Of a stretch of DNA of 14,894 bases, positions 6,883 through 13,636 are shown in pieces (the stretch's first letter is position 1; each line of letters starts with the position of its first letter). Origin of the DNA: an uncultured Collinsella sp. Its GTDB lineage: Bacteria > Actinomycetota > Coriobacteriia > Coriobacteriales > Coriobacteriaceae. The stretch is taken from contig USLO01000023.1 in NCBI GenBank assembly GCA_900555515.1, forward strand, positions 1 through 14,894, written 5' to 3'. A program made the position numbers and the translations under genes. Below the pieces are notes generated by a model. That model saw only the letters and a program-made list of their open reading frames with translations. It was not told where the DNA came from and made no database searches.

Positions 6883-9540
6883 ATGAGTGCTGACTACCCG
6901 TCAATGACTACGGCCGAGATCCGCTCCAAGTTCCTCAACTTCTTTGAGGAGCGCGGTCTTAAGCTCTATCCTTCTTCGTCCCTCGTCCCCGACGATCCTT
7001 CGCTGCTGCTTGCCAACGCCGGCATGAACCAGTTTAAGGAGTACTACCAGGGCAAGAAGACCATGAAGGAAATCGGCGCTATCTCCTGCCAGAAGTGCGT
7101 CCGCACCAACGACATCGATTGCATCGGCGAGGACGGCCGTCACCTGTCCTTCTTTGAGATGCTCGGCGACTTCTCCTTTGGCGGCGTCTCCAAGCAGCAG
7201 GCTTGCGCCTGGGCCTTTGAGCTCATCACCAAGGAGTTCAAGCTGCCGCTCGACCGCCTGTACTTTACCGTCTTTACCGAGGACGACGAGACCCACGACG
7301 TGTGGCGTTCTCTGGGCGTTGCCGAGGACCACATCTCCCGCCTGGGCGAGGACGACAACTTCTGGGCCGCTGGCCCCACTGGCCCCTGCGGTCCCTGCTC
7401 CGAGATCTACTTTGACATGGGCGAGGAGGTCGGCTGCGGTAGTCCCGACTGCAAGCCCGGCTGCGATTGCGACCGCTTCCTGGAGTTCTGGAACCTCGTC
7501 TTTACCCAGTATGACCGCCAGGAGGACGGCTCCATGCCGGAGCTGCCGCACCGCAACCTCGATACGGGCATGGGCCTGGAGCGCATGGCCGCCATCATGC
7601 AGCACAAGACCGCCAACTACGACGGCGATCTGATGCAGCACCTCATCAAGCTGGGCGAGAAGATCAGCGGCAAGACCTATGACGCCGACGATTACTCCGG
7701 TGCCAGCCGCTCGCTGCGCATCATCGCCGACCACTCCCGTGCCGTCGACTTTATGATCTCGGACGGCATCCTGCCCGGTAACGAGGGCCGCGAGTACGTC
7801 CTGCGCCGCCTGCTCCGTCGTGCCGTGTTCCACGGCCGCCTGCTGGGCATCGAGGGCGCCTTCCTGACCAAGTTCATCGACGAGGTCAACGCTCAGATGG
7901 GTGGGGCCTATCCTGAGCTGCTCAAGAACGTCGCGCTCGTTAAGGGTATCGTCGCTTCCGAGGAGGAGCGCTTCTCCACGACGCTCGACAACGGCCGCGT
8001 TTACCTTGACGAGGCCCTGGCAGCGCTCGCCGAAGGCGCCGTCCTTCCGGGCGACGTTGCCTTTAAGCTGCATGACACCTTTGGTTTCCCCATTGACCTG
8101 ACCGTCGAGATCGCCGGCGCTGCTGGCCACGACGTCGATATGGACGGCTTCACCGCTTGCATGGAGGACCAGAAGGCCCGCGCCCGCGCCAACGCCAAGG
8201 GCGATGCCTGGGGCAGCTTCAACGACGTGTGGGTCGAGCTTTCCGACAAGGTCGCCGCGACCGAGTTCGATGGCTACGACAACGATGTGATCGAAGGCGC
8301 CAAGGTTGTCGCCATCGTGCGCAACGGCGAGTCCGTCGAGTCCGTTGCCGCCGGCGAGGATGTCGAGGTCGTGCTCGACCGCACCCCGTTCTACGCCGAG
8401 ATGGGTGGCCAGCAGGGCGATGCCGGCAAGCTTTCCGCCGAGGGCGTTGCGCTGACCGTTTCCGATACCAAGAACCACAACGGCCTGTATGCCCACGTCG
8501 CGCACGTCGCCGAGGGCACGCTGACCGTCGGTGCTGCCCTGACCGCTGCGCTCGACGCCGAGCGCCGTGGTTTCCTGCGCCGCAACCACACCGCCACCCA
8601 CCTGCTCGACGCTGCGCTTAAGCAGGTCCTGGGCGAGCATGTCTCCCAGGCCGGCTCGCTGGTGACGCCCGAGCACCTGCGCTTTGACTTCACGCACTTC
8701 GAGGCCCTGTCTTCCGAGCAGCTCAAGGCTGTCGAGGACCTGGTCAACCAGCAGATCTTTGCTTCCAAGCCGGTTGTGACCCGCGTTATGGGCATCGATG
8801 AGGCCAAGGCCGCCGGCGCTGTCGCCCTGTTTGGCGAGAAGTACGGCGACGTCGTCCGCGTCGTCTCCGTGGGCGCCGAGGACCAGCTGTTCTCCCGCGA
8901 GCTCTGCGGTGGCACCCATGCCGCCAATACCGCCGAGATCGGCCTGTTTAAGATCATCTCCGAGTCCTCCACGGGCTCGAATGTCCGCCGTATCGAGGCC
9001 GTGACCTCCAAGGGCGCTCTCGACTACATGGCTGACCGTCTGGCGCTCGTCGACGCCGCCGCCGCTTCGCTCAAGTGCCGTGTGGACGAGGTTCCCGCCC
9101 GCGTGGAGAACCTGCAGGCCGAGCTGCGCGAGACGTCCAACAAGCTTAAGAAGGCGCTGACCGGTGGCTCCTCCGATGCCATTTCCAGCGCCATCGACGG
9201 TGCTGTCGAGCTGAACGGCTACAAGCTCGTTGTCGCTGAGCTCCAGGGCCTTGAGGCTGCTGACCTGCGCAACGTCTGGGATACCGTGCACCAGAAGGTC
9301 GCCGGCCCCGTCGCCTGCGTCGTTGCCAGCGTGACCGAGAAGGGCACGCCTGCGCTGCTCGCCGCCGGTTCCGATGACGCCGTGAAGGCCGGTTTCCACG
9401 CCGGCAACGTGATCAAGCAGATCGCGGGCCTGGTCGATGGTCGCGGTGGCGGTCGTCCCAACATGGCCCAGGCCGGTGGCAAGAACGCCGCCGGTATCGC
9501 CGATGCCCTCGCGGCCGCTAAGACCGCGCTCGGCGCCTAA
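6883..9540 (+). CDS. alaS: Alanine--tRNA ligase
   Basis: Full-length AlaRS (885 aa), which charges tRNA-Ala in the cytoplasm. The class II catalytic core is seen in LANAGMNQFK (43-52), FWAAGPTGPCGPCSEIYFD (160-178) and motif 3 DTGMGLER (227-234). The editing domain has the HxxxH zinc pair His569/His573 in RNHTATHLL and the Cys675-His679 pair in CGGTH. The C-Ala/DHHA1 domain ends with GGGRPNMAQAGG (855-866). A Cys-rich loop (185-196, CGSPDCKPGCDC) occurs in many Gram-positive AlaRS and may bind zinc. ATG 6883 is chosen because GAGGAG (6868-6873) lies 9 bases upstream; the longer frame would begin inside the terminator. Codons strongly favour C and G in the third position, more so than in neighbouring genes, as expected for a highly expressed gene. 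It heads a run of six closely spaced genes. Confidence 0.98.
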   Translation: MSADYPSMTTAEIRSKFLNFFEERGLKLYPSSSLVPDDPSLLLANAGMNQFKEYYQGKKTMKEIGAISCQKCVRTNDIDCIGEDGRHLSFFEMLGDFSFGGVSKQQACAWAFELITKEFKLPLDRLYFTVFTEDDETHDVWRSLGVAEDHISRLGEDDNFWAAGPTGPCGPCSEIYFDMGEEVGCGSPDCKPGCDCDRFLEFWNLVFTQYDRQEDGSMPELPHRNLDTGMGLERMAAIMQHKTANYDGDLMQHLIKLGEKISGKTYDADDYSGASRSLRIIADHSRAVDFMISDGILPGNEGREYVLRRLLRRAVFHGRLLGIEGAFLTKFIDEVNAQMGGAYPELLKNVALVKGIVASEEERFSTTLDNGRVYLDEALAALAEGAVLPGDVAFKLHDTFGFPIDLTVEIAGAAGHDVDMDGFTACMEDQKARARANAKGDAWGSFNDVWVELSDKVAATEFDGYDNDVIEGAKVVAIVRNGESVESVAAGEDVEVVLDRTPFYAEMGGQQGDAGKLSAEGVALTVSDTKNHNGLYAHVAHVAEGTLTVGAALTAALDAERRGFLRRNHTATHLLDAALKQVLGEHVSQAGSLVTPEHLRFDFTHFEALSSEQLKAVEDLVNQQIFASKPVVTRVMGIDEAKAAGAVALFGEKYGDVVRVVSVGAEDQLFSRELCGGTHAANTAEIGLFKIISESSTGSNVRRIEAVTSKGALDYMADRLALVDAAAASLKCRVDEVPARVENLQAELRETSNKLKKALTGGSSDAISSAIDGAVELNGYKLVVAELQGLEAADLRNVWDTVHQKVAGPVACVVASVTEKGTPALLAAGSDDAVKAGFHAGNVIKQIAGLVDGRGGGRPNMAQAGGKNAAGIADALAAAKTALGA

Positions 9541-9549
9541 GAAGTCGCT

Positions 9550-9978
9550 GTGGTCGCGCTCGCGCTGGACATAGGGGAGACCAGGATCGGCATTGCCGTC
9601 TCGAGCCGTGATGGCAAGATGGCGATGCCCGTCAAGGTGCTTCCGGCTGCCGAGGTCACCGGTATGGCCAAGACGTTTCGTTACCTGGTCGAGGACTATG
9701 AGCCCGACATCCTGGTAAGCGGACGTCCCTTGACCATGGCCGGTGAGCCCGGCCCCCAGGCCGAGCGCGTTGCCGCCGTGGCGCAAAAGATTGCCGACGA
9801 GCTCGAACTTCCGCTGGAGTTTGAGGATGAGCGCCTGTCCTCGCAAGAGGCCAAGCGCATCTTGCGCGAGCAGGGACTCAACGAAAAGCAGATGAGGGGC
9901 AAGATTGACATGATTGCCGCTAGCCTGTTTTTGCAGACGTGGCTCGATCGTAAAAACGAGGAGGTCTCGCATGCCTAG
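9550..9978 (+). CDS. ruvX: Holliday junction resolvase-like RNase H-fold protein RuvX (YqgF)
   Basis: A 142-residue YqgF-family protein. The expected acidic residues of the RNase H fold are visible: Asp7 in LALDIGETRIGIAVS, Glu94 in EDERLSSQEA and Asp120 in IDMIAASLFLQTWLD. The family is involved in 16S rRNA 5'-end processing and has been proposed as an alternative Holliday junction nuclease; which role applies here cannot be told. The GTG start is supported by the conserved N-terminus directly after it. The ribosome site is poor, so translation is probably coupled to alaS, whose stop is 9 bases upstream. The end overlaps mltG by 8 bases. The alaS-ruvX-mltG order is common in Gram-positive bacteria. 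Confidence 0.93.
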   Translation: MVALALDIGETRIGIAVSSRDGKMAMPVKVLPAAEVTGMAKTFRYLVEDYEPDILVSGRPLTMAGEPGPQAERVAAVAQKIADELELPLEFEDERLSSQEAKRILREQGLNEKQMRGKIDMIAASLFLQTWLDRKNEEVSHA

Positions 9979-11356
9979 CGCTTCCGATCCGCGCCAGCAG
10001 AATCGTACACGGCAGCCTGTGCCGCGCCCTGCCCAGCCTGGCCAGCGTCCGGCACAGCCGACACAGCGCGTAGCTCAGCCTGCCGCGCGCCCGGTGCAGT
10101 CCTCCTCTCGTTCGGCCCAACCTGCTCAACGGACGGGTCAGCAGCCCACTGCTCGTACGGCCCAGTCTGCAGGCGGTACCCGCTTTAAGCAGCAGACACC
10201 TACCCAGCGAGCACAGGCCCCCCAATCGCATTCGCATCACGCTCGCGGTTCGCACGGCGTTGCTCCGGCGACCCGCTCGAGCTACAACACGCATGCTCGT
10301 CGCGGCGCTCAAAAGAAGAGTTCTCCGGTTCCCATGATCATCGGCGTTGTGGTGGCCGTGCTTGCGCTTGTCGCGATCGTTTTCTTTGTCGTGCCGGCCG
10401 TCAAGGGCTTCTTTGTCGGTGAGGATTCGAAGGTCACGGCTGGTCAGCAGGTTACGGTGACCATTCCCGACGGTGCTTCGGGCGATACGATCGCCTCGAT
10501 TCTCTCCGAGAACCATATCGTCGAAAATCCCAAGGATTACTATGCGGCGGTGAAAAAGCTCAACGCCGATATGTCGCTCAAGCCCGGTACTTATTCGTTC
10601 ACCACGCTCATGGACGCGACTAAGGTGGTTCAGCAACTCATGGAAGGCCCCAACGCGGGCTCCAACGCGCTGACTATTCCTGAGGGCCTGACGTTTGACC
10701 AGGTCGCCGATCGCGTGGCCGCGGCATACGACAGCATCTCTAAGGAAGACTTCCTCAACCAGGCCAAGGCCTCCAACTACGAGGACGACTATAGCTTCCT
10801 TGGGGGCGCGGCCAATGATTCGCTCGAGGGCTTCTTGTTCCCCAAGACCTATTCGCTGGGCGATTCGCCGACGGCCGATGATGTGATTCGCGCCATGCTC
10901 GATCAGTTTAAGACCGAGTACAAGTCGCTTGACTTTGCGAGCTGTGAAGCCAACATCAAGGAGCGCTACGGTGTGGAGATGTCCGACTACGACATCGTCA
11001 ACCTTGCCTCGATCGTTGAGCGCGAGGGCCTCAACGCCGATCAACGTGCGCACGTGGCCTCGGTCTTTTACAACCGCCTTGCCGGCAAGCTCGACGGTCT
11101 GCGCTATCTCAACAGCGATGCGACCATGATGTATGTCACCGGTGGCGAGGTTACCGCCGACGACCTGCAGAGCGATAGCCCGTATAACACCTATAAGCAC
11201 GAGGGCCTGCCGCCCACGCCCATCTGCTCTCCGTCGCTCGAGGCGCTCAAGGCCACCCTTGAGCCGACCGACTCCGATGACCTGTATTTCTACATTACAC
11301 AGGACGAGGAGTATTTCTCGCAAACCTACGAAGAGCATCAACAGTCTTGGAATTAG
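9971..11356 (+). CDS. mltG: Endolytic transglycosylase MltG with long basic N-terminal extension
   Basis: The 461-residue YceG/MltG-family protein cuts nascent peptidoglycan strands at the outer face of the membrane. Residues 1-116 form a Pro/Gln/Arg/Ala-rich cytoplasmic region of low complexity with repeats of the AQPxQR type. One membrane helix follows (about 120-143, PMIIGVVVAVLALVAIVFFV), then a LysM-like segment (about 158-210) and the catalytic domain. The family's catalytic Glu is Glu350 in LASIVEREG. Further conserved parts are HVASVFYNRL (361-370), YLNSDATMMY (379-388), SPYNTYKHEGLPPTPICSPS (403-422) and the C-terminal DLYFYI. ATG 9971 is chosen for GAGGAGG (9958-9964) 6 bases upstream. 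It overlaps ruvX by 8 bases and ends 1 base before yqeG. Only one acidic residue (Asp6) occurs in the first 116. Confidence 0.94.
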   Translation: MPSASDPRQQNRTRQPVPRPAQPGQRPAQPTQRVAQPAARPVQSSSRSAQPAQRTGQQPTARTAQSAGGTRFKQQTPTQRAQAPQSHSHHARGSHGVAPATRSSYNTHARRGAQKKSSPVPMIIGVVVAVLALVAIVFFVVPAVKGFFVGEDSKVTAGQQVTVTIPDGASGDTIASILSENHIVENPKDYYAAVKKLNADMSLKPGTYSFTTLMDATKVVQQLMEGPNAGSNALTIPEGLTFDQVADRVAAAYDSISKEDFLNQAKASNYEDDYSFLGGAANDSLEGFLFPKTYSLGDSPTADDVIRAMLDQFKTEYKSLDFASCEANIKERYGVEMSDYDIVNLASIVEREGLNADQRAHVASVFYNRLAGKLDGLRYLNSDATMMYVTGGEVTADDLQSDSPYNTYKHEGLPPTPICSPSLEALKATLEPTDSDDLYFYITQDEEYFSQTYEEHQQSWN

Positions 11357-11357
11357 C

Positions 11358-11855
11358 ATGAGGATTTTTAGCCCCAAACGATACGTTGCCTCGGTCGATC
11401 GCATCGACCTCGAAACCCTATGGGCCGACGGAAAACGCGCCATTCTGCTCGACCGCGATAACACCCTGGTGCCGCGCGACACCGAGCAGGTTCCCGCCGC
11501 GGTTTCCGCTTGGCTCGATGCCGCCCGCGCCAAAGGCTTTAAGCTGTGCATGGTGTCCAACAACTGGCATCGCGACCAGGTCATGAGCTCTGCACGCGAA
11601 TTGGGGCTCGAGGCCATCAGCCACGCCATGAAGCCCGCGCCGTTTGCCCTCAAGGCGGGTCTTAAGCGCCTCGGCGCCACGGCCGACGAGGCGGTGCTGA
11701 TCGGTGATCAGCTCTATACGGACGTGTGGAGCGGCAACTTCGCCGGCGTTGACACGATCCTGGTCAAGCCGCAGGCAACCCAGGACTTGTGGTATACGCA
11801 GATCTTCCGTATCTTTGAGCGCCGGGCCCTGCGCGACCTTCCCTGCGAGGAATAG
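11358..11855 (+). CDS. yqeG: YqeG-family HAD phosphatase (class IIIA)
   Basis: A 165-residue HAD-superfamily protein with the motifs in order. Motif I is LLDRDNTLV, with nucleophile Asp32 and acid/base Asp34. Motif II is VSNN (66-69), motif III Lys92 in MKPAP, and motif IV GDQLYTDV (116-123) with Asp117 and Asp122. The DRDNTL variant and short cap-less form are typical of YqeG, related to phosphatidylglycerophosphate phosphatases of the Gep4 type. The physiological substrate is not certain. The ATG follows the mltG stop by one base, and the ribosome site is weak (GGA at 11349), so translation is probably coupled. YqeG often lies close to shikimate genes in Gram-positive bacteria, as it does here, with aroK 8 bases downstream. 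Confidence 0.9.
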   Translation: MRIFSPKRYVASVDRIDLETLWADGKRAILLDRDNTLVPRDTEQVPAAVSAWLDAARAKGFKLCMVSNNWHRDQVMSSARELGLEAISHAMKPAPFALKAGLKRLGATADEAVLIGDQLYTDVWSGNFAGVDTILVKPQATQDLWYTQIFRIFERRALRDLPCEE

Positions 11856-11863
11856 GTCTCGCT

Positions 11864-12397
11864 ATGTCCCAGCACACCAAACACGGCTGCGACCATATCT
11901 TCTTTATTGGCTTTTTGGGAGCGGGCAAATCGACGCTCGCGCGTAACGTCGGCACCATGTTCAAGCGGCGTTTTATCGATACCGACCGCCTGGTCGTGCG
12001 CCGTTGCGGCAAGTCGGTAACCGAGATTTTTGAGACCGAGGGTGAGGATCGTTTTCGTGAGCTCGAGACCTCGGCGCTCCGTTCGCTCCAAAGTGAGCGC
12101 AGCCTGTTAGTTTCGTGCGGGGGCGGCATCGTCGAGACGCCGGTGAATATTAAACTGATGCACGAGATGGGTACATGCGTGTACCTCGAAGGCGACTTTG
12201 AGGACTCTTTGCGCCAGATTCGCCGCTCCGATACCCGACCCGATTTCCGCTCGCCCGAGCATGCTGCGCGCCTGTTTGAGCACCGTCGTCCGCTGTATCG
12301 CCAGGCCGCCGATATTACCCTTGATATTCGCAACAAGTCCTTTGAGGACGTTTCCTACCTTTGTGCCGAGATGCTTTTGGAGCGTGGACTGCTATGA
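11864..12397 (+). CDS. aroK: Shikimate kinase
   Basis: The 177-residue protein has all the expected shikimate kinase signatures. Walker A is GFLGAGKS (16-23); the DxD pair Asp39/Asp41 in FIDTDRLV covers magnesium and shikimate binding. GEDRFRELE (60-68) has substrate-binding Arg65, CGGGIV (85-90) is the second glycine box, and the lid Arg125 lies in TRPDF. RRPLYRQAAD (141-150) contains the second substrate Arg, Arg142. The enzyme phosphorylates shikimate in the route to chorismate and aromatic amino acids. It appears intact, in contrast to the degraded aroB-like gene that overlaps its stop by 4 bases (ATGA). No other shikimate-pathway gene is seen in the window, so a complete pathway cannot be assumed. 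A six-residue hydrophilic extension at the N-terminus is unremarkable. Confidence 0.92.
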   Translation: MSQHTKHGCDHIFFIGFLGAGKSTLARNVGTMFKRRFIDTDRLVVRRCGKSVTEIFETEGEDRFRELETSALRSLQSERSLLVSCGGGIVETPVNIKLMHEMGTCVYLEGDFEDSLRQIRRSDTRPDFRSPEHAARLFEHRRPLYRQAADITLDIRNKSFEDVSYLCAEMLLERGLL

Positions 12398-13503
12398 TTC
12401 GCCGTCAACTGATCAATTTCCAAAACCGCAGCGTTGATGTCCGTGTCGGATTGGGTGCGTTCGATGAGCTGTCGCGTATGTTTGCCTCGGCCGTGGGCAA
12501 GCCTAAGCGCGCGATGGTGGTTTGGAACGACGCCACATCTGAGCGTTTTGGCGAGGTCGTCGAGCATGCGCTGGTCGACGCCGGTTTTGCCGTGTCGCTG
12601 CTCGTCCTCGATGTTTCGCCCGCCGGTGCTACGCTGGCCGATGCCGATACCGTCTTTGGCGCCCTATCTGCCAACGGCATTACCTGCGACGATCTCGTTG
12701 TCGCCGTCGGCGACACGACGACCTGCTCGGTCGTTAGCTGGTGCGCCAACCAGTGGTGTGGCCGAACCGAATGCGCGCTGCTGCCGACGACCCTCAATGC
12801 AATGCTCACGGTCGCGACGACCATGAAGCCGCTCGTCGCCTCGTCGGCGAATGCGCTTCCCGCCATCGCGTTCCGTCCCGAACCGGGCTTGATCGTGTGC
12901 GACCTCGACCTTGTTCGCGAGGCGGATCCCGAGGACCTCAAGCTCGGCTATGCGGTACTTGTTGGCACCATGCTTTCGAGCAGCAAGTCGCGCTGGAATC
13001 AGTTTACTGAGACCGTCCCCGAGATTCTCGCTGGTGAGGAGGTCGGGCTCGTCAATGCCGTCCAATGGTCTCAGACTGCCCGCAAGGACGTACTGATGGC
13101 CACGAACCCGAGCGCCCGCCATGCGCTCGATTTTGGCAAGACGGGGGAGCGTACCCTGCGCGCCTGCTTGGGCGATGCCGCTTCGCAGGTCCCTGCCTAC
13201 CAGCTTTTGTCCGAGGGCATGCGCTTTGAGGCACGCCTAGCACACGATGCCTGCGACTTCGATATCGACTATGTGTTTGATGTCGATGACTGCCTGGAGG
13301 ACTTTGGCATCGAGGAACTTGCCTTCGACCTGGAGCCTACCGCGTTTATCGAGGAGTTCCGTAGGCAGCAGTTTGCGCGCTCGAACCGTAGCATGCTGCC
13401 GTTGCCCGCGGCGCTTGGCGCCATTCGTTTGACCAGCGTGGAGGACGAGGTTCTCGAGCGCCATGCCCAGGCGTATCTGGCTTCTCGTAAGGAACTTCTC
13501 TAA
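12394..13503 (+). CDS. Degenerate 3-dehydroquinate synthase (AroB)-like protein
   Basis: The 369-residue frame is uninterrupted and shows the general AroB outline: a Rossmann-like N-terminal half, PTTLNAM (131-137) in place of PTTLLAQ, PEPGLIVCDLDLV (162-174) and the helix GYAVLVG (185-191). The active-site residues are missing. The NAD-binding GGG is VGDTTT (105-110), and the SSVGGK loop is ATTMKPLVASSAN (141-153). The zinc-ligand Glu of GYAE is Val188, and the GHTFGHAIE box with its zinc His is GKTGERTLR (248-256), with Lys249 in place of the His. The later HGE motif is absent near 267-276. Four Cys (111, 117, 122, 127) cluster where the NAD loop should be. The protein is unlikely to make dehydroquinate. 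The ATGA overlap with aroK and the lack of frameshifts suggest it is still translated. It could be a binding or regulatory pseudoenzyme. Confidence 0.75.
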   Translation: MIRRQLINFQNRSVDVRVGLGAFDELSRMFASAVGKPKRAMVVWNDATSERFGEVVEHALVDAGFAVSLLVLDVSPAGATLADADTVFGALSANGITCDDLVVAVGDTTTCSVVSWCANQWCGRTECALLPTTLNAMLTVATTMKPLVASSANALPAIAFRPEPGLIVCDLDLVREADPEDLKLGYAVLVGTMLSSSKSRWNQFTETVPEILAGEEVGLVNAVQWSQTARKDVLMATNPSARHALDFGKTGERTLRACLGDAASQVPAYQLLSEGMRFEARLAHDACDFDIDYVFDVDDCLEDFGIEELAFDLEPTAFIEEFRRQQFARSNRSMLPLPAALGAIRLTSVEDEVLERHAQAYLASRKELL

Positions 13504-13509
13504 GATTTA

Positions 13510-13535
13510 TTGACATCCATCGTCTTTCGTATCAT
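13510..13535 (+). promoter_or_regulatory. Candidate promoter upstream of the large hairpin and peptidase gene
   Basis: A perfect consensus -35 TTGACA (13510-13515) begins 7 bases after the aroB-like stop. The best -10, TATCAT (13530-13535, five of six bases), is only 14 bases away. At the ideal 17-base spacing the sequence is CATGTT (13533-13538), three of six. Either reading puts the start of transcription close to 13542-13545, at the first base of the hairpin. Confidence 0.5.
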
Positions 13536-13540
13536 GTTGA

Positions 13541-13612
13541 GGGACGGGTTTTCAATCGGTTGCGGATCGCGCGCAATGCCGCCGCTCGATTGAGACCCGT
13601 CCCGCTTTTATT
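13541..13612 (+). terminator. Large hairpin with T-run: terminator or structured RNA leader
   Basis: GGGACGGGT (13541-13549) pairs with ACCCGTCCC (13595-13603). After a small internal loop (TTT against AG), CAATCG (13553-13558) pairs with CGATTG (13587-13592). The 28-base interior can form a further short stem, either TTGCG/CGCAA (13560-13564 with 13572-13576) or GCGG/CCGC (13562-13565 with 13582-13585). GCTTTTATT follows. It probably ends the alaS-to-aroB-like transcript. Because a promoter-like element lies directly before it, it could instead be the leader of the peptidase mRNA or a small RNA of about 70 bases. Confidence 0.7.
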
Positions 13613-13636
13613 GAGGACAACAAGAAAGGAATCTGC

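Noticed and set aside
7435..7473. Cys-rich loop CGSPDCKPGCDC in AlaRS as a possible novel insertion
   Set aside because: The same kind of Cys-rich loop is familiar from many Gram-positive AlaRS, so it is ordinary for the family.
6901..9972. A 1023-codon open frame on the minus strand opposite alaS and ruvX
   Set aside because: It mirrors the strong third-position C/G bias of alaS, its product is low-complexity Gly/Leu/Val/Asp-rich with no recognisable motif, and alaS itself is beyond doubt.
9920..11680. A 586-codon minus-strand open frame opposite mltG and yqeG
   Set aside because: No domain is recognisable, and it runs across two well-supported + strand genes. It is a codon-bias shadow, as are those at 2244-3581, 3241-4353, 5282-6283 and 13532-14752.
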